This document shows positions 1 through 8,460 of a stretch of 34,207 nt of DNA, in pieces. Position numbers and translations under genes: made by a program. The stretch is from Nonomuraea longispora (lineage in GTDB: Bacteria; Actinomycetota; Actinomycetes; Streptosporangiales; Streptosporangiaceae), in assembly GCF_004348345.1 (NCBI RefSeq), contig NZ_SMJZ01000083.1, forward strand, positions 1 through 34,207. The letters run 5' to 3'. The number at the start of each line of letters is the position of its first letter. The stretch's first letter is position 1. Below the pieces are notes generated by a model that saw only the letters and a program-made list of their open reading frames with translations, had not been told where the DNA came from and made no database searches.

Positions 1-831
1 GTCGGGAGGCGGTCTTCGTGGGCGGGCGGCAGGCCCGCCCCCGGCGGCCTCTTCGAGATGCCGTGCCAGTTCGTCCGCGGTCATCCGGTTGGCCGGGCTC
101 TTGGCGAGCAGCCGGTTGAGAGTGGGTTTGAGCCGGACCGCCCGGGTCATCGGGGCCGGAGGCGCGGTGAGGATCGCGAACCTGGTCGCCTCCTCGGTGC
201 TCTTGTGGAACGGCGGGTGCCCCTCCAGGGCCGTGTAGAGGGTGGCTCCGAGCGACCACAGGTCGGCCGCCGGGCCTACCGGCTCACCGCGGATGCGCTC
301 GGGGGCGATGAAGTCGGGGGTGCCGACCACGTGGCCGAGCACGGTGATGCGGTCGTGCCCTTCGATGGTGGCGATGCCGAAGTCGACGAGGACGACCGAA
401 CTGGAAGCGGTGATGAGGATGTTGTCCGGCTTCACGTCACGGTGAAGCACCCCTTCGGCGTGCGCGGCAGCGAGCGCGTCGAGCGCCTGGGCGCCGATGC
501 GCACCACGGCGGGCTCGGACAGCGGCGCCCGCTCGATGAGCGTGCCGAGCACCGTGCCCTGGACGTGGTCCATCACGATCCACGGCCCGTCGGGGGCGTC
601 GATCACGTCGTGAACGCGGACGATGCCGGGGTGGTCGATCCTGGCCAGGGCCCGCGCCTCGCGTACGGCCCGCGCCTTGAGCTCGGGCAGGCGCCCGATG
701 TCCGCGCGCACCTGCTTGAGCGCCACGACGCGGTCGAGCTTGCAGTCACGGCCGCGCCAGACCCAGCCCATGCCGCCGCTGCCCAGTCGCGCCTCGATGA
801 CGAACCGGCCGGCGACGCGCTCACCAATCAT
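1..831 (-). CDS. Ser/Thr protein kinase, PknB type (C-terminus outside window)
   Basis: An eukaryotic-type Ser/Thr kinase that phosphorylates proteins with ATP. All core motifs are visible in the 277 residues present: glycine-rich loop LGSGGMGWV (about 16-24), the VALK lysine (about 39), the catalytic loop HRDVKPDN (130-137), DFG (150-152) and APE (176-178). The catalytic domain ends near residue 260 and is followed by a Pro/Arg-rich stretch, where PknB-like kinases usually carry a linker, membrane helix and sensor; that part is cut off by the window start. The ATG at 831 overlaps the end of the upstream DUF4407 gene by 11 bp, so the two are probably translationally coupled. The pairing with a DUF4407 membrane protein, and the divergent GTPase system, suggests a signalling role at the membrane. 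Substrate unknown. Confidence 0.93.
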   Translation of the reverse strand, partial: MIGERVAGRFVIEARLGSGGMGWVWRGRDCKLDRVVALKQVRADIGRLPELKARAVREARALARIDHPGIVRVHDVIDAPDGPWIVMDHVQGTVLGTLIERAPLSEPAVVRIGAQALDALAAAHAEGVLHRDVKPDNILITASSSVVLVDFGIATIEGHDRITVLGHVVGTPDFIAPERIRGEPVGPAADLWSLGATLYTALEGHPPFHKSTEEATRFAILTAPPAPMTRAVRLKPTLNRLLAKSPANRMTADELARHLEEAAGGGPAARPRRPPPD

Positions 832-2161
832 CGTTCAGCCCGGCGTACTCCCCCCGCCCGCCGGTCGCGGCCGTCCGCGAGGCGCGGTTGTCCCTGAGGT
901 TGCGCAGCGCCTCGTCCTCGAAGCTCCTGGTCTCGTGGTGCTCGTGCCGCGGCGGCGGGAACGGGGTGCCGGTGTCGTGGTAGGGGTCGGGAGGCGGCTC
1001 GTCGGCGGTGTACGGCCGGGTCGGGCCGTCCCGCCCGGCGGCGCCGCGCGCGAGCCGCCGGTCGGCCTCGTTGATCTCGTCGATGACGGCGTTGACCTCT
1101 TTTCTCTCCAGAGCCGCCACGATGGTGTCGTAACTGCCGGGCCGCTGCATCAGCTTGACGATGATCGGCAGGCACTCGATGAGCAGGATGAACAGGAACA
1201 GCAGGAGCCTGGCCGCGCTGAGGGTGGCGTTGTCGCGCGCCACCCTGCTGAGCGCCTCCAGTCGCAACATCAGGCCGTCGGATCCGCTCATCTCGTCACT
1301 GAAGTTGTCCCTCAGCGCGGCCTGCTGGCCGGTCAGTTTGACCAGCTCGGCCTGTACGCCGCGCAGGTCCTGCTCCGCCTGGGCCAGCCTGCTCGCCTTG
1401 CCGTCCCTCTGGGTGTCGCCGAGTTGCTGCCTGCGCCGCTCGATCTGCCGGTCGAGGTCTCTGGCCCGGTCGCGAGCCCCGGCGTACGCCTCCTCCGCCG
1501 CCTTCGCGAGAGGGCCCTGCCCTTTCTTCGCGCACTTGGGCGGACCGATGTACAGCTGGCACTGCCATTCCTGGTAGAACTTGTCGCGCTGCTTGACGGC
1601 CTCAGCGCGCGACTTGGTCAGCTCCTTGATCCGGGGGTCGTCGGCCGGGTCGAGCGGGCTCTCACCGCGCGAGGCGATCACGGCTTCGAGGGCCGTGGCC
1701 GACTTGTCCAGCTCGGCGATGCGCCGGCCGGTCTCGCCTCCCTGCTGCGCGCGGGTGAAGGCGTCGGTCCGCTCCTGCTGGATGTCGACGATCTCGGCGT
1801 CGATCTCGGGCTTGAAGATCTGCAGGACCAGCGGCGTGGAGATGACGGCGCCCAGCAGCAGCGCGAGGGCCACCCGGGGCAGCGCCAGCCAGAAGCGCCG
1901 TCCGCCCTGGGCGGGCAGGGACGTGACGAGCCACCGGTCGAGGCTCAGGATGGCGACGCCCCAGACGAGGCCGATCAGGACGGCGAGCGGCGCGAACACC
2001 TTGAGCGCCGAGGCGAGCGCGAACGTCATGGAGATGGCGGCGACGCAGGCCGTGGTCAGGATGGCGCCACCCATGCCGTGGAACCTGGCGCGCTCTCCCT
2101 GGCACTTGTCCAGCACTTCCGGTCGGGCACCCGACAGGACGATCAACCATCTACCGATCAC
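821..2161 (-). CDS. DUF4407 membrane/coiled-coil protein
   Basis: A DUF4407-family protein of 446 residues; function unknown. It has two or three hydrophobic segments near the N-terminus (after the motif LSGARPEVLDKC), another before residue 130 (VALALLLGAVISTPLVLQIF), a long Glu/Gln/Arg-rich region likely to form coiled coil (about 140-290), a C-terminal hydrophobic segment (LLLFLFILLIECLPII), and an acidic, Pro-rich, probably cytoplasmic tail. I chose the GTG at 2161 because GGGGTGG lies just upstream and the conserved family N-terminus starts there. An in-frame TTG at 2242 would add 27 residues without a good ribosome site. It precedes and overlaps the kinase gene. The coiled coil between membrane anchors suggests a scaffold or sensor, which is inference. 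Confidence 0.85.
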   Translation of the reverse strand: MIGRWLIVLSGARPEVLDKCQGERARFHGMGGAILTTACVAAISMTFALASALKVFAPLAVLIGLVWGVAILSLDRWLVTSLPAQGGRRFWLALPRVALALLLGAVISTPLVLQIFKPEIDAEIVDIQQERTDAFTRAQQGGETGRRIAELDKSATALEAVIASRGESPLDPADDPRIKELTKSRAEAVKQRDKFYQEWQCQLYIGPPKCAKKGQGPLAKAAEEAYAGARDRARDLDRQIERRRQQLGDTQRDGKASRLAQAEQDLRGVQAELVKLTGQQAALRDNFSDEMSGSDGLMLRLEALSRVARDNATLSAARLLLFLFILLIECLPIIVKLMQRPGSYDTIVAALERKEVNAVIDEINEADRRLARGAAGRDGPTRPYTADEPPPDPYHDTGTPFPPPRHEHHETRSFEDEALRNLRDNRASRTAATGGRGEYAGLNDDW

Positions 2162-2356
2162 ACGCCACCCCGGGGGAAAGGGACAGGACGCGGCACAACC
2201 TATCCCGTGAGTAATCCACTGACTACCATAAACAACCGGCAATCATGATTTATAACAAGAGGATAAATGTCGACTCACCACGACCTCGCTTACCAGGTCG
2301 CCTCAAATCACCATAAATCGTACAAAAGCTAGGATCTTGGACGAGCGGGGAGATAC
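2162..2356. promoter_or_regulatory. Divergent intergenic region of the kinase and GTPase operons
   Basis: This 195-bp gap separates the leftward DUF4407-kinase pair from the rightward vWA-like/GTPase/GAP1 operon and is much richer in A+T than its surroundings, as expected for a shared promoter region. A hairpin with perfect 6-bp arms (CGACCT / AGGTCG, 8-nt loop) spans 2281-2300. A possible -10 element TAGGAT at 2330-2335 points toward the rightward operon, but no convincing -35 is seen. GGGGAG at 2347-2352 is the ribosome site of the TTG start at 2357. Confidence 0.45.
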
Positions 2357-3808
2357 TTGCACCATTTCGCGAAGCCCGCAGAGCCCGCGGAGGGCGGATT
2401 GCGGGGCGAGCTCGCCGAGCTGATCGCATCGTTCAGGGAACGGCTGGCCGTCGTGGAGATCGACGCCGCCGGCATCCGCGTCTTCGAGGTCCGTGCCGAC
2501 GAGGTGGGCGCCACCCGCCACACGCGCAGGGCCTCCGCCAAGTGGTCCACCCTGACCGTCTCCGGCGAGGAGGTCGTGGACGCGGTGCACAGGATCGCCA
2601 GGGATCTGATCTCCGCCGACGAGGCCGACCCCGTGCTGATAGCACGCATCGCGGACGGGGACGAGCAGCAGGCGGCGCTGCGCGCGCTGCGGCGGTGGCG
2701 GCCGTCGGCCCGCCTCGTCGAGGCGCCCGGGGCGAAGGTCGGGGAGCTGCTCGGCGAACTGGCCGCCGAGGCGCCCCTGCGGCAGACGTACGACCTGATC
2801 GTGGCCAGGGAACGCGCGCAGGACGGCAGGCTGGAGCTCGTGGGCCGGCGGCTCTTCGGCGCCGGCGCGAGGCCCGGCGACGCGACCACGGTGGCCGTGA
2901 CGTGCACCGACGCGGGCGGCATGTTGCTCGCGGTGTCCGCATGGTCGGGGCCGCTCCAGCCCTCCGAGCTGGTGTCGGCCCACCACGCGCCCCTGCCGCC
3001 GGGGCGGCACGTGCTCAGGGCGGTGCTGGAGCGCCCCGGGCTGGTCCGCTTTCCCGAAATTCCAGGCCTCCAGCCGGACACCCGTACGTGGGAGGAGGTC
3101 GTGACCACGCTGCCGGCCCGGCTGCAGCCCGCGCCCGGACCGGGGCACCTGGTGTGCGCCATCGAGACGGCGGGCACGAGGGAGGAGTTCGAGGCCCGCT
3201 GCCACTGGGCCGGCTACGTCATCGACGTCCTCGCCGAACGCCGCCCCGACCCCCAGCAGCTCCAGGTGTCGGTCGTCGGGTACGGCACCCACGTGTACGG
3301 CACCCGGCGCGCCGACCGCAGCCGCCCGGCCTTCGCCGTCTGGTCGGCGTCCACGGGCCAGGCGCGCGCCGCCCTCGAATCCCTGCGGCCCACCACGCCG
3401 ACCTACCCGCACGCCGCCCAGCTGGAGGACATGCTGGCCGAGGTGAGCACCCGCCTGCTCAGGCAGCCCGCGAACACCCGCACGGCGCTGCTCACCATCG
3501 GGGCGCGACCCCCGCACCCGCCGCGGTCCGGCCTCGACCGGGTGCCGGCCTGCCCCCAGCGCTACGACTGGCTGGCGCTGCTGCGCGAGATGGAGCAGCG
3601 CCACGACCTCAGGAGCGCGGTCATCTGCGACCACCCGCCCGCCGCGCCCACGTCGCCCTGGCACCGGCTCGGCTCTACCGCGGTGTTCCGGGTGGACGCC
3701 GTCAACGCGGAAGAGCTCGCGTTCCGGCTCGGCCTGGTGTCCGAGCCCGCAAAGGCGCTCTCCCTTCCCTTCGTCTCCCAGAGTGAGGACAGCGGTGGCC
3801 GAAACTGA
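2357..3808 (+). CDS. Hypothetical protein with a degenerate vWA-like domain (first gene of the GTPase operon)
   Basis: A 483-residue protein with no signal peptide or membrane segment; no named family is recognised with certainty. The C-terminal half (from about residue 255) reads like a von Willebrand A fold: a hydrophobic first strand ending AIETAGT where a metal-site DxSxS would lie, a second strand SVVGYGTHVYG, a Thr-containing loop followed by a helix, and a strand TALLTIGARPP. The metal-site residues are not conserved, so this is probably a non-metal-binding version. The N-terminal half (LAVVEIDAAGIRVFEV and onward) is an unassigned alpha/beta region. The start is TTG with GGGGAG four bases upstream. 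It overlaps the GTPase gene, so the products are probably made together. Likely an adaptor or sensor of the GTPase system; this is inference. Confidence 0.7.
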   Translation: MHHFAKPAEPAEGGLRGELAELIASFRERLAVVEIDAAGIRVFEVRADEVGATRHTRRASAKWSTLTVSGEEVVDAVHRIARDLISADEADPVLIARIADGDEQQAALRALRRWRPSARLVEAPGAKVGELLGELAAEAPLRQTYDLIVARERAQDGRLELVGRRLFGAGARPGDATTVAVTCTDAGGMLLAVSAWSGPLQPSELVSAHHAPLPPGRHVLRAVLERPGLVRFPEIPGLQPDTRTWEEVVTTLPARLQPAPGPGHLVCAIETAGTREEFEARCHWAGYVIDVLAERRPDPQQLQVSVVGYGTHVYGTRRADRSRPAFAVWSASTGQARAALESLRPTTPTYPHAAQLEDMLAEVSTRLLRQPANTRTALLTIGARPPHPPRSGLDRVPACPQRYDWLALLREMEQRHDLRSAVICDHPPAAPTSPWHRLGSTAVFRVDAVNAEELAFRLGLVSEPAKALSLPFVSQSEDSGGRN

Positions 3809-4793
3809 CTCCGCTCCCGGCGATCCCGAGCGCGGGCGCGAGCCGGACATCGCAATGTGGGGCGCCTCGGGCAGCGGCAAGACCGCCTTCCTCGCGGCGC
3901 TGAGCATCGCCCTGAACAAGTCCCGCGACGCCGGGTGGCGGCTCATCGGGGAGAACCCGGTGTCCCGGACCGAACTGGCCAAACTACGCAACACCCTGCT
4001 GCAGGCGCGTACGTTCCCCGCGCCCACGGAGGCCCTCACCTACTACAGCTGGATGATCATCGGGCCCCCGGAGACACGCCGGCGCTGGTGGTGGCCGTGG
4101 ACGGCCCTCCCGGCCAAGGCCCCGAAGATCAAGCTCGACTTCCTCGACCTGCGCGGCGACCTGTACGCCGAGTCGGAGTCGAACATCGACAAACAGGCCC
4201 TGATCACCAGCCTCGTCAAGAGCCGCGGGCTGCTCTACATGTTCGACCCCGACCGTGAGGCCCGCGTGGGCGACGCCTTCAAACACCTCGACGCCGCCCT
4301 GCACGAGGTCGCCGGCCGGATGCTCGTCGGCGACGAGTACGAGGACGGCAAGCTGCCCCACTACATCGCGGTCTGCATCACCAAGTACGACGACCCCCGG
4401 GTGTTGAGGATCGCGATGGAGGAGGGGTTCACCGAGCGGGACCCCGGCGACGAGCTGCGCATCCCCCAGGTGCCGCCCGACCGCGTGCGCGACTTCTTCC
4501 GGCTGCTGTGCCAGGAGTCCTACGACCACAACACGGAGACGATCCTCGACCTGATCGAGGCGTTCTTCCACAAGGACCGCATCCGATACTTCGTGACGTC
4601 GTCGGTCGGCCTGTTCATCGACGAGGAACTCGGCCGCTTCGACCCCGACGACTTCCTCAACGTCATCGACAACGCGGGCGGCGGACTGACGATCAGGGGC
4701 GCCATCCGCCCGATGAACGTCATGGAGCCCGTGATCTGGCTCGGCAGCATGCTCAGGCCGGGCGCGATCAGGAACAGGCCATGGAACGGCTGA
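3795..4793 (+). CDS. TRAFAC-like GTPase of a GAP1-type system
   Basis: A P-loop NTPase of about 332 residues, probably a GTPase. Walker A/G1 is GASGSGKT (23-30), the G3-like motif is DLRGD (118-122) after the strand IKLDFL, and a G4-like TKYD (196-199) follows the strand YIAVCI. This motif order and the TKxD form fit TRAFAC GTPases found beside GAP1 proteins. There is no membrane segment apart from an aromatic RRRWWWPW stretch near residue 97, which could touch a membrane or partner. GTG at 3795 is preferred because GAGGA lies 5 bases upstream; GTG at 3783 would add four residues. It overlaps the upstream gene by 14 bp and the downstream gene by 13 bp, indicating one transcript and coupled translation. 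Role inferred: a nucleotide-dependent switch for its two partners. Confidence 0.8.
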   Translation: MAETDSAPGDPERGREPDIAMWGASGSGKTAFLAALSIALNKSRDAGWRLIGENPVSRTELAKLRNTLLQARTFPAPTEALTYYSWMIIGPPETRRRWWWPWTALPAKAPKIKLDFLDLRGDLYAESESNIDKQALITSLVKSRGLLYMFDPDREARVGDAFKHLDAALHEVAGRMLVGDEYEDGKLPHYIAVCITKYDDPRVLRIAMEEGFTERDPGDELRIPQVPPDRVRDFFRLLCQESYDHNTETILDLIEAFFHKDRIRYFVTSSVGLFIDEELGRFDPDDFLNVIDNAGGGLTIRGAIRPMNVMEPVIWLGSMLRPGAIRNRPWNG

Positions 4794-6691
4794 CCGCCCA
4801 CTGGGCCATCCTCGGCAAGACGCCGGAGAGCCTGGACGACTACGGCGTGATCCGCTGCAGCACGGGGGCGATCACCAACGCGGAGTTCGGCATGTGGCTC
4901 AAGGCGTTCACTTCCGGCACCATGGAGCCGAAGGCCCTGCCCCGCGTGGCGACCAGCTACTTCACCGCCGGCCCCGGCGGCGAGCCGTGGCTGGGGCTGT
5001 CGCTGCAGAGGGAGCCCGACTCCCAGGACGGCTTCCACCGCCCGTACGCGATGACGTACTACGTCTGCGTGCGCTGGGCCGACCTCGTCGCGGGGGGGAG
5101 CAGGGTGTCCTACCGCGCCCTGTACGAAGCGCTGGCCGGCCAGGACTTCTCCGGCGACGCGCCGTTCCTGCTCTCCCCGGCGGCCTACGACGAACGCCGT
5201 CTCGCGGCGCAGGTGAACCCCACGGCGCGGCGGGCGGCGGCGCTCCTGCTCACCGGCCGGCCCGTCTGCGTGGTGCGGGCCGGCCACCTGTCGCCGGACC
5301 GCCGGCTCGACTTCCTGGACGCCGTGGCCGCGCTGCTCCCGTACGGGTTCCGCCACACGCTGGCGGTCTCCACCTGGACCAACAGCGCTTCCCTGCACCG
5401 GATCCGGCTCTCGTTCGCCGAGGTGCCGCCCACGCACGGCACGTGGGAGCTGCCGTGGGAGTCGGACGAACGGCCGGCGTCGTACCCGTCGGAGGCGCTG
5501 GCCTACGAGAAGGAGCTCGAGCGTTACCAGGGGGACGACCTCGGCGACCTGGTGGGCTGGCTCGGCACGCTGGTGGAGCCGGGCGACTTCGGCGACGCGT
5601 CGCACCGCGCGGCGGCGACCAGGCTGCTGCGCGGCGAGGTGTGGGCCCGCGGCGGGCGGTCCGCCGTCCACCCGCCGCGACCGTCGGTGGAGCAGTTGCT
5701 GCGCCAGTGCCGCGAGAGCATCGCGAACGCCGACGAACGGCGGCTCGGCGAGCTCACCACGCTGCTGGCGGAGCGGGCTCGCGGCCGGGTGACCGACCAG
5801 GACCGCAGGACCTACCGCGTGTTCGTCAGGGCGAACCCGATCCGCCCGCCGGAGAGGCTGGGCGCTTCTGCCGTCCTGTGCGACTTCTTCGAGGTCCTGC
5901 TGCGGCTGCTGTACGCGGCGCGGATGCGGGCGGTCGACGTCGAGGAGATGCTGGTCGATCTGGGCGTCCCGCACCGGCCTGGCGCCGCTCCGCCCGCGGC
6001 GGTGCTCGCCGCGATGGGCAGGCTGCTGCCGTCGAGCGCTCCCTCGGGCAGGTTGCTCATCGCGCACCTGCGGGGCCCCGAGCACCTTCACACAGTGCTC
6101 GCCACCATGTCGGAGGACGAGCTGTGCGACGTCGCCGTACGGTCCCGCAACCGCAAGGTGCTGGAGATCGTGCTCGACGAGGCGGACCGCCGCGCGCTGC
6201 CCAGCGACCCGCGCGGCATGGAGGCCGTCAGGTACGCGCTGGCGCGGCACCGCTACCTCATCGAGGCGATCAGTTCCGTGCACGCGGCCGAAGAGAGCGT
6301 GCTCCGTTACCGCGAGGTGCTCCAGGTGGGCCATCGCCGCGACCTGACGGGGGCCGACATCAAGGAGATCCTTGCCGACCTGGACAGCCCTCCCAGGACG
6401 TTCCTGCTCGCGATGATGACCCTGTGCGCGCCGGGAACGGCCCCGGCGCTGCTCCAGACCATGGCGGGCGGCACCATGCGCGAGCTGAGCCTGACCGGGA
6501 GCCCCGTCGCCGACGACGTCAGGGCCGGCATCGACCGGATGTTCTCGCGGGACGGCGGCGGACGGGCGGCGCGATACCGCCGGAGCGCGGGACTGCGCCG
6601 GCTGGGCCCGGCCTCCACGCCCGGCAAGGTCCTCGCCGCCGCCTCGGTCGTCATGGTCGTCGCCGCCCTCGCCCTGTGGTTGTGGCCCTGA
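4781..6691 (+). CDS. GTPase-associated protein 1 (GAP1)-like, C-terminally membrane-anchored
   Basis: A 636-residue protein whose N-terminal region (LTAHWAILGKTPESLDDYGVI; about residues 4-150, with the feature SYFTAGPGG) resembles the GAP1 N-terminal domain of type 2, followed by a GAP1 middle domain rich in the pattern LLPYGFRHTLAVSTW. The rest is helical and Arg/Leu-rich, perhaps repeat-like. The last 22 residues (VLAAASVVMVVAALALWLWP) form one hydrophobic helix ending at the stop: a tail anchor, with a basic Arg-rich stretch before it on the cytoplasmic side. Start ATG has AGGAA six bases upstream and overlaps the GTPase gene by 13 bp. Known: GAP1 proteins pair with GTPases in predicted conflict/signalling systems. 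Inferred: this protein tethers the GTPase complex to the membrane. The domain names are assigned by pattern memory only. Confidence 0.75.
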   Translation: MERLTAHWAILGKTPESLDDYGVIRCSTGAITNAEFGMWLKAFTSGTMEPKALPRVATSYFTAGPGGEPWLGLSLQREPDSQDGFHRPYAMTYYVCVRWADLVAGGSRVSYRALYEALAGQDFSGDAPFLLSPAAYDERRLAAQVNPTARRAAALLLTGRPVCVVRAGHLSPDRRLDFLDAVAALLPYGFRHTLAVSTWTNSASLHRIRLSFAEVPPTHGTWELPWESDERPASYPSEALAYEKELERYQGDDLGDLVGWLGTLVEPGDFGDASHRAAATRLLRGEVWARGGRSAVHPPRPSVEQLLRQCRESIANADERRLGELTTLLAERARGRVTDQDRRTYRVFVRANPIRPPERLGASAVLCDFFEVLLRLLYAARMRAVDVEEMLVDLGVPHRPGAAPPAAVLAAMGRLLPSSAPSGRLLIAHLRGPEHLHTVLATMSEDELCDVAVRSRNRKVLEIVLDEADRRALPSDPRGMEAVRYALARHRYLIEAISSVHAAEESVLRYREVLQVGHRRDLTGADIKEILADLDSPPRTFLLAMMTLCAPGTAPALLQTMAGGTMRELSLTGSPVADDVRAGIDRMFSRDGGGRAARYRRSAGLRRLGPASTPGKVLAAASVVMVVAALALWLWP

Positions 6692-6696
6692 CTCCA

Positions 6697-6749
6697 CCGC
6701 GGCCTGCGAGCCGTGGCCCGGACGACCGCGGTCTGCGGGTTGTGGCCCC
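6697..6749 (+). repeat. 29-bp imperfect tandem repeat after the GAP1 stop codon
   Basis: Two adjacent 29-bp units begin CCGCGG-C/T-CTGCG and continue to GTGGCCC, with about 80% identity. The last codons of the GAP1 gene (CTGTGGTTGTGGCCCTGA) resemble the second half of the unit, so the repeat probably arose by local duplication of the gene end. It fills most of the 75 bp between the converging GAP1 and ABC-F genes. No clear hairpin with a T-run is seen. Confidence 0.5.
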
Positions 6750-6766
6750 GACCGGCGCGAGTCGCG

Positions 6767-8389
6767 TCAGATCCGCAGCCGCGGCCAGGTGGCGGTGTCG
6801 CGGAGCAGCCGACGGTCGTGGGTGGCCAGCACCACCGCCGCGGCCGTCGAGGACAGCGCCTCCGTCAGCTCGTCGACCAGCGCCATGGACAGGTGGTTGG
6901 TCGGCTCGTCGAGCAGGATGACCTGGGGCCGCGCGGCCAGCAGGATCGCCAGGTCGAGTCGGCGTTGCTGGCCGACCGACAGTTCGTGCACCGGCCGGTG
7001 CGCGGCCTCGGAGGGCAACAGCCCGAGCTGCGTGAGCCCGACCTGGTCGCCCTCGCGCAGCACGCCGGAGCTGACGAGCCGGCCGAGCGCGGCCTCGTAC
7101 ACCTCGAAGGCCCGGCGCCGTGACGGCGGCGGCGACTCCTGGGCGAGCAGGCCGATCCGGGCGCCCCTTCTGCGCTGCACGGTCCCCGAGTCGGGCTTCA
7201 GCCGCTCGGCGAGCACGGCGAGCAGGGTGGACTTGCCCGAGCCGTTGGGCCCGGTCACCACGAGGCGCTCACCGGCGCGCAGGTGCACCGACCGGGGCGT
7301 GTCGAGCCGGCCGGCCACCGTGACGTCGTCGGCCCGCAGCAGCGTGACGCCCGGCGTCGCCTCCAGCCGTGGCGGCTGGAAGCGCAGCGGCGGCTTGGGT
7401 ACGTCGAGCACGTGCGACTCCAGTGCCTCCCGCCGCCGGTGCACGGCCCGCACCAGCGCGGGCGCGCGGGTGGCTCGGGTGTGCTTGCCGGTGCCCTTGT
7501 CGGGCCGCCATCCGGTGACCAGGCGGTTCTGGGCGGCCGACAGGTCCTGCGCGAGCCGCCGGCGCTCGTTCTCCTGGTCGCGGTAGGCGAGTTCCCAGCG
7601 TTCCCGTTCGGCGCGGTGGCCCTCGCGGTAGCCGTCGTAGCCGCCGCCGTACGTACGGGGCAGCCCGTCGCTGGTGGGGTCGAGGTCGAGCACGGTGGTG
7701 ACGACGTCGGCGAGCAGCGCGCGGTCGTGGCTGACCAGCACGACCCCGCCCGGGTGCGCCCGCAGCCGTGCGGTCAGATGGTCGAGCCCGCTCGCGTCGA
7801 GGTGGTTGGTCGGCTCGTCAAGCAGCAGCAGGTCGTGCCCGGCGCCCAGCAGGCCGGCGAGCCGGATCCGGTAGCGCTGCCCGACGGACAGGCCCGCCAG
7901 GGGGCGGTCGCGGTCGGTGACGGCGCCGAGCGCGGCGAGCGAGACGTCGACGCGGCGGTCGGCGTCCCACGCGCCGAAGGACTCCGCGTCGGCGAGCGCG
8001 TCGGCGTAGTCCTGCTCGGCGCCCGGACGTTGTTGCCCGAGTGCGCGCGTCGCCGCGTCGAACGCGCACAGCACGGCCCGCACCTGCGCGAGCTCGACGT
8101 CGATCAGGTCGCCGACCGTGCGGTCGTCGGCCGCGGGCAGTTCCTGGTCGGCGACGCCGACGGTGCCGACCCGGGTGACCGAGCCCGAGTCGGGGGTCAG
8201 GGTGCCGGCGAGCACGTGCAGCAGTGTGGTCTTGCCGCGGCCGTTCTCGCCGACCACGCCCAGGCGGTCTCCGGGAGAGACGGTGAGGTTGACGCCGGTC
8301 AGGACCGGCCTGCCACCGCGGGCGATACGCACGTCGGTGGCGCTGAGATGGGCCCGCGCACGAGCCGGTAGGGACATGGCGGTGGACAC
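6767..8389 (-). CDS. ABC-F family ATPase, antibiotic-resistance type
   Basis: A soluble 540-residue protein with two ABC ATPase domains and no membrane segments, i.e. ABC-F. First domain: Walker A GENGRGKT (48-55), signature LSVGQ (167-171), Walker B LLLLDEP (187-193). Second domain: Walker A GPNGSGKS (380-387), a second LSVGQ (LSVGQQRRLDLA) and LLDEPTNHLS. Between them lies a charged helical linker (about 255-330), the part that enters the ribosome in this family. The LSVGQ signatures resemble the actinomycete macrolide-type self-resistance proteins (TlrC/OleB/CarA group), which protect ribosomes from bound drugs. The GTG at 8389 is chosen because GGAGGA sits 4 bases upstream; an upstream in-frame GTG at 8425 lacks this. 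Whether it confers resistance, and to what, cannot be read from sequence. Confidence 0.88.
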   Translation of the reverse strand: MSTAMSLPARARAHLSATDVRIARGGRPVLTGVNLTVSPGDRLGVVGENGRGKTTLLHVLAGTLTPDSGSVTRVGTVGVADQELPAADDRTVGDLIDVELAQVRAVLCAFDAATRALGQQRPGAEQDYADALADAESFGAWDADRRVDVSLAALGAVTDRDRPLAGLSVGQRYRIRLAGLLGAGHDLLLLDEPTNHLDASGLDHLTARLRAHPGGVVLVSHDRALLADVVTTVLDLDPTSDGLPRTYGGGYDGYREGHRAERERWELAYRDQENERRRLAQDLSAAQNRLVTGWRPDKGTGKHTRATRAPALVRAVHRRREALESHVLDVPKPPLRFQPPRLEATPGVTLLRADDVTVAGRLDTPRSVHLRAGERLVVTGPNGSGKSTLLAVLAERLKPDSGTVQRRRGARIGLLAQESPPPSRRRAFEVYEAALGRLVSSGVLREGDQVGLTQLGLLPSEAAHRPVHELSVGQQRRLDLAILLAARPQVILLDEPTNHLSMALVDELTEALSSTAAAVVLATHDRRLLRDTATWPRLRI

Positions 8390-8460
8390 GCTTCCTCCAA
8401 GGACCGGGCTCGCGCGCAGACGCACGCCCGGTGAGAGACGAGAGCTGACGACGGAGTGAT

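Noticed and set aside
2240..2242. TTG at 2242 as the DUF4407 start
   Set aside because: No ribosome site, and it adds 27 residues not typical of the family; the GTG at 2161 has GGGGTGG upstream.
2303..4039. Long minus-strand open frame opposite the vWA-like and GTPase genes
   Set aside because: High GC makes antisense frames long. The plus-strand frames have ribosome sites, GTPase motifs and overlapping starts, while this one is Arg/Gly/His-rich with no domain.
4520..6697. 725-codon minus-strand frame opposite the GAP1-like gene
   Set aside because: Low-complexity Arg/Ala/Gln/Pro composition and no motif; a shadow of the plus-strand gene.
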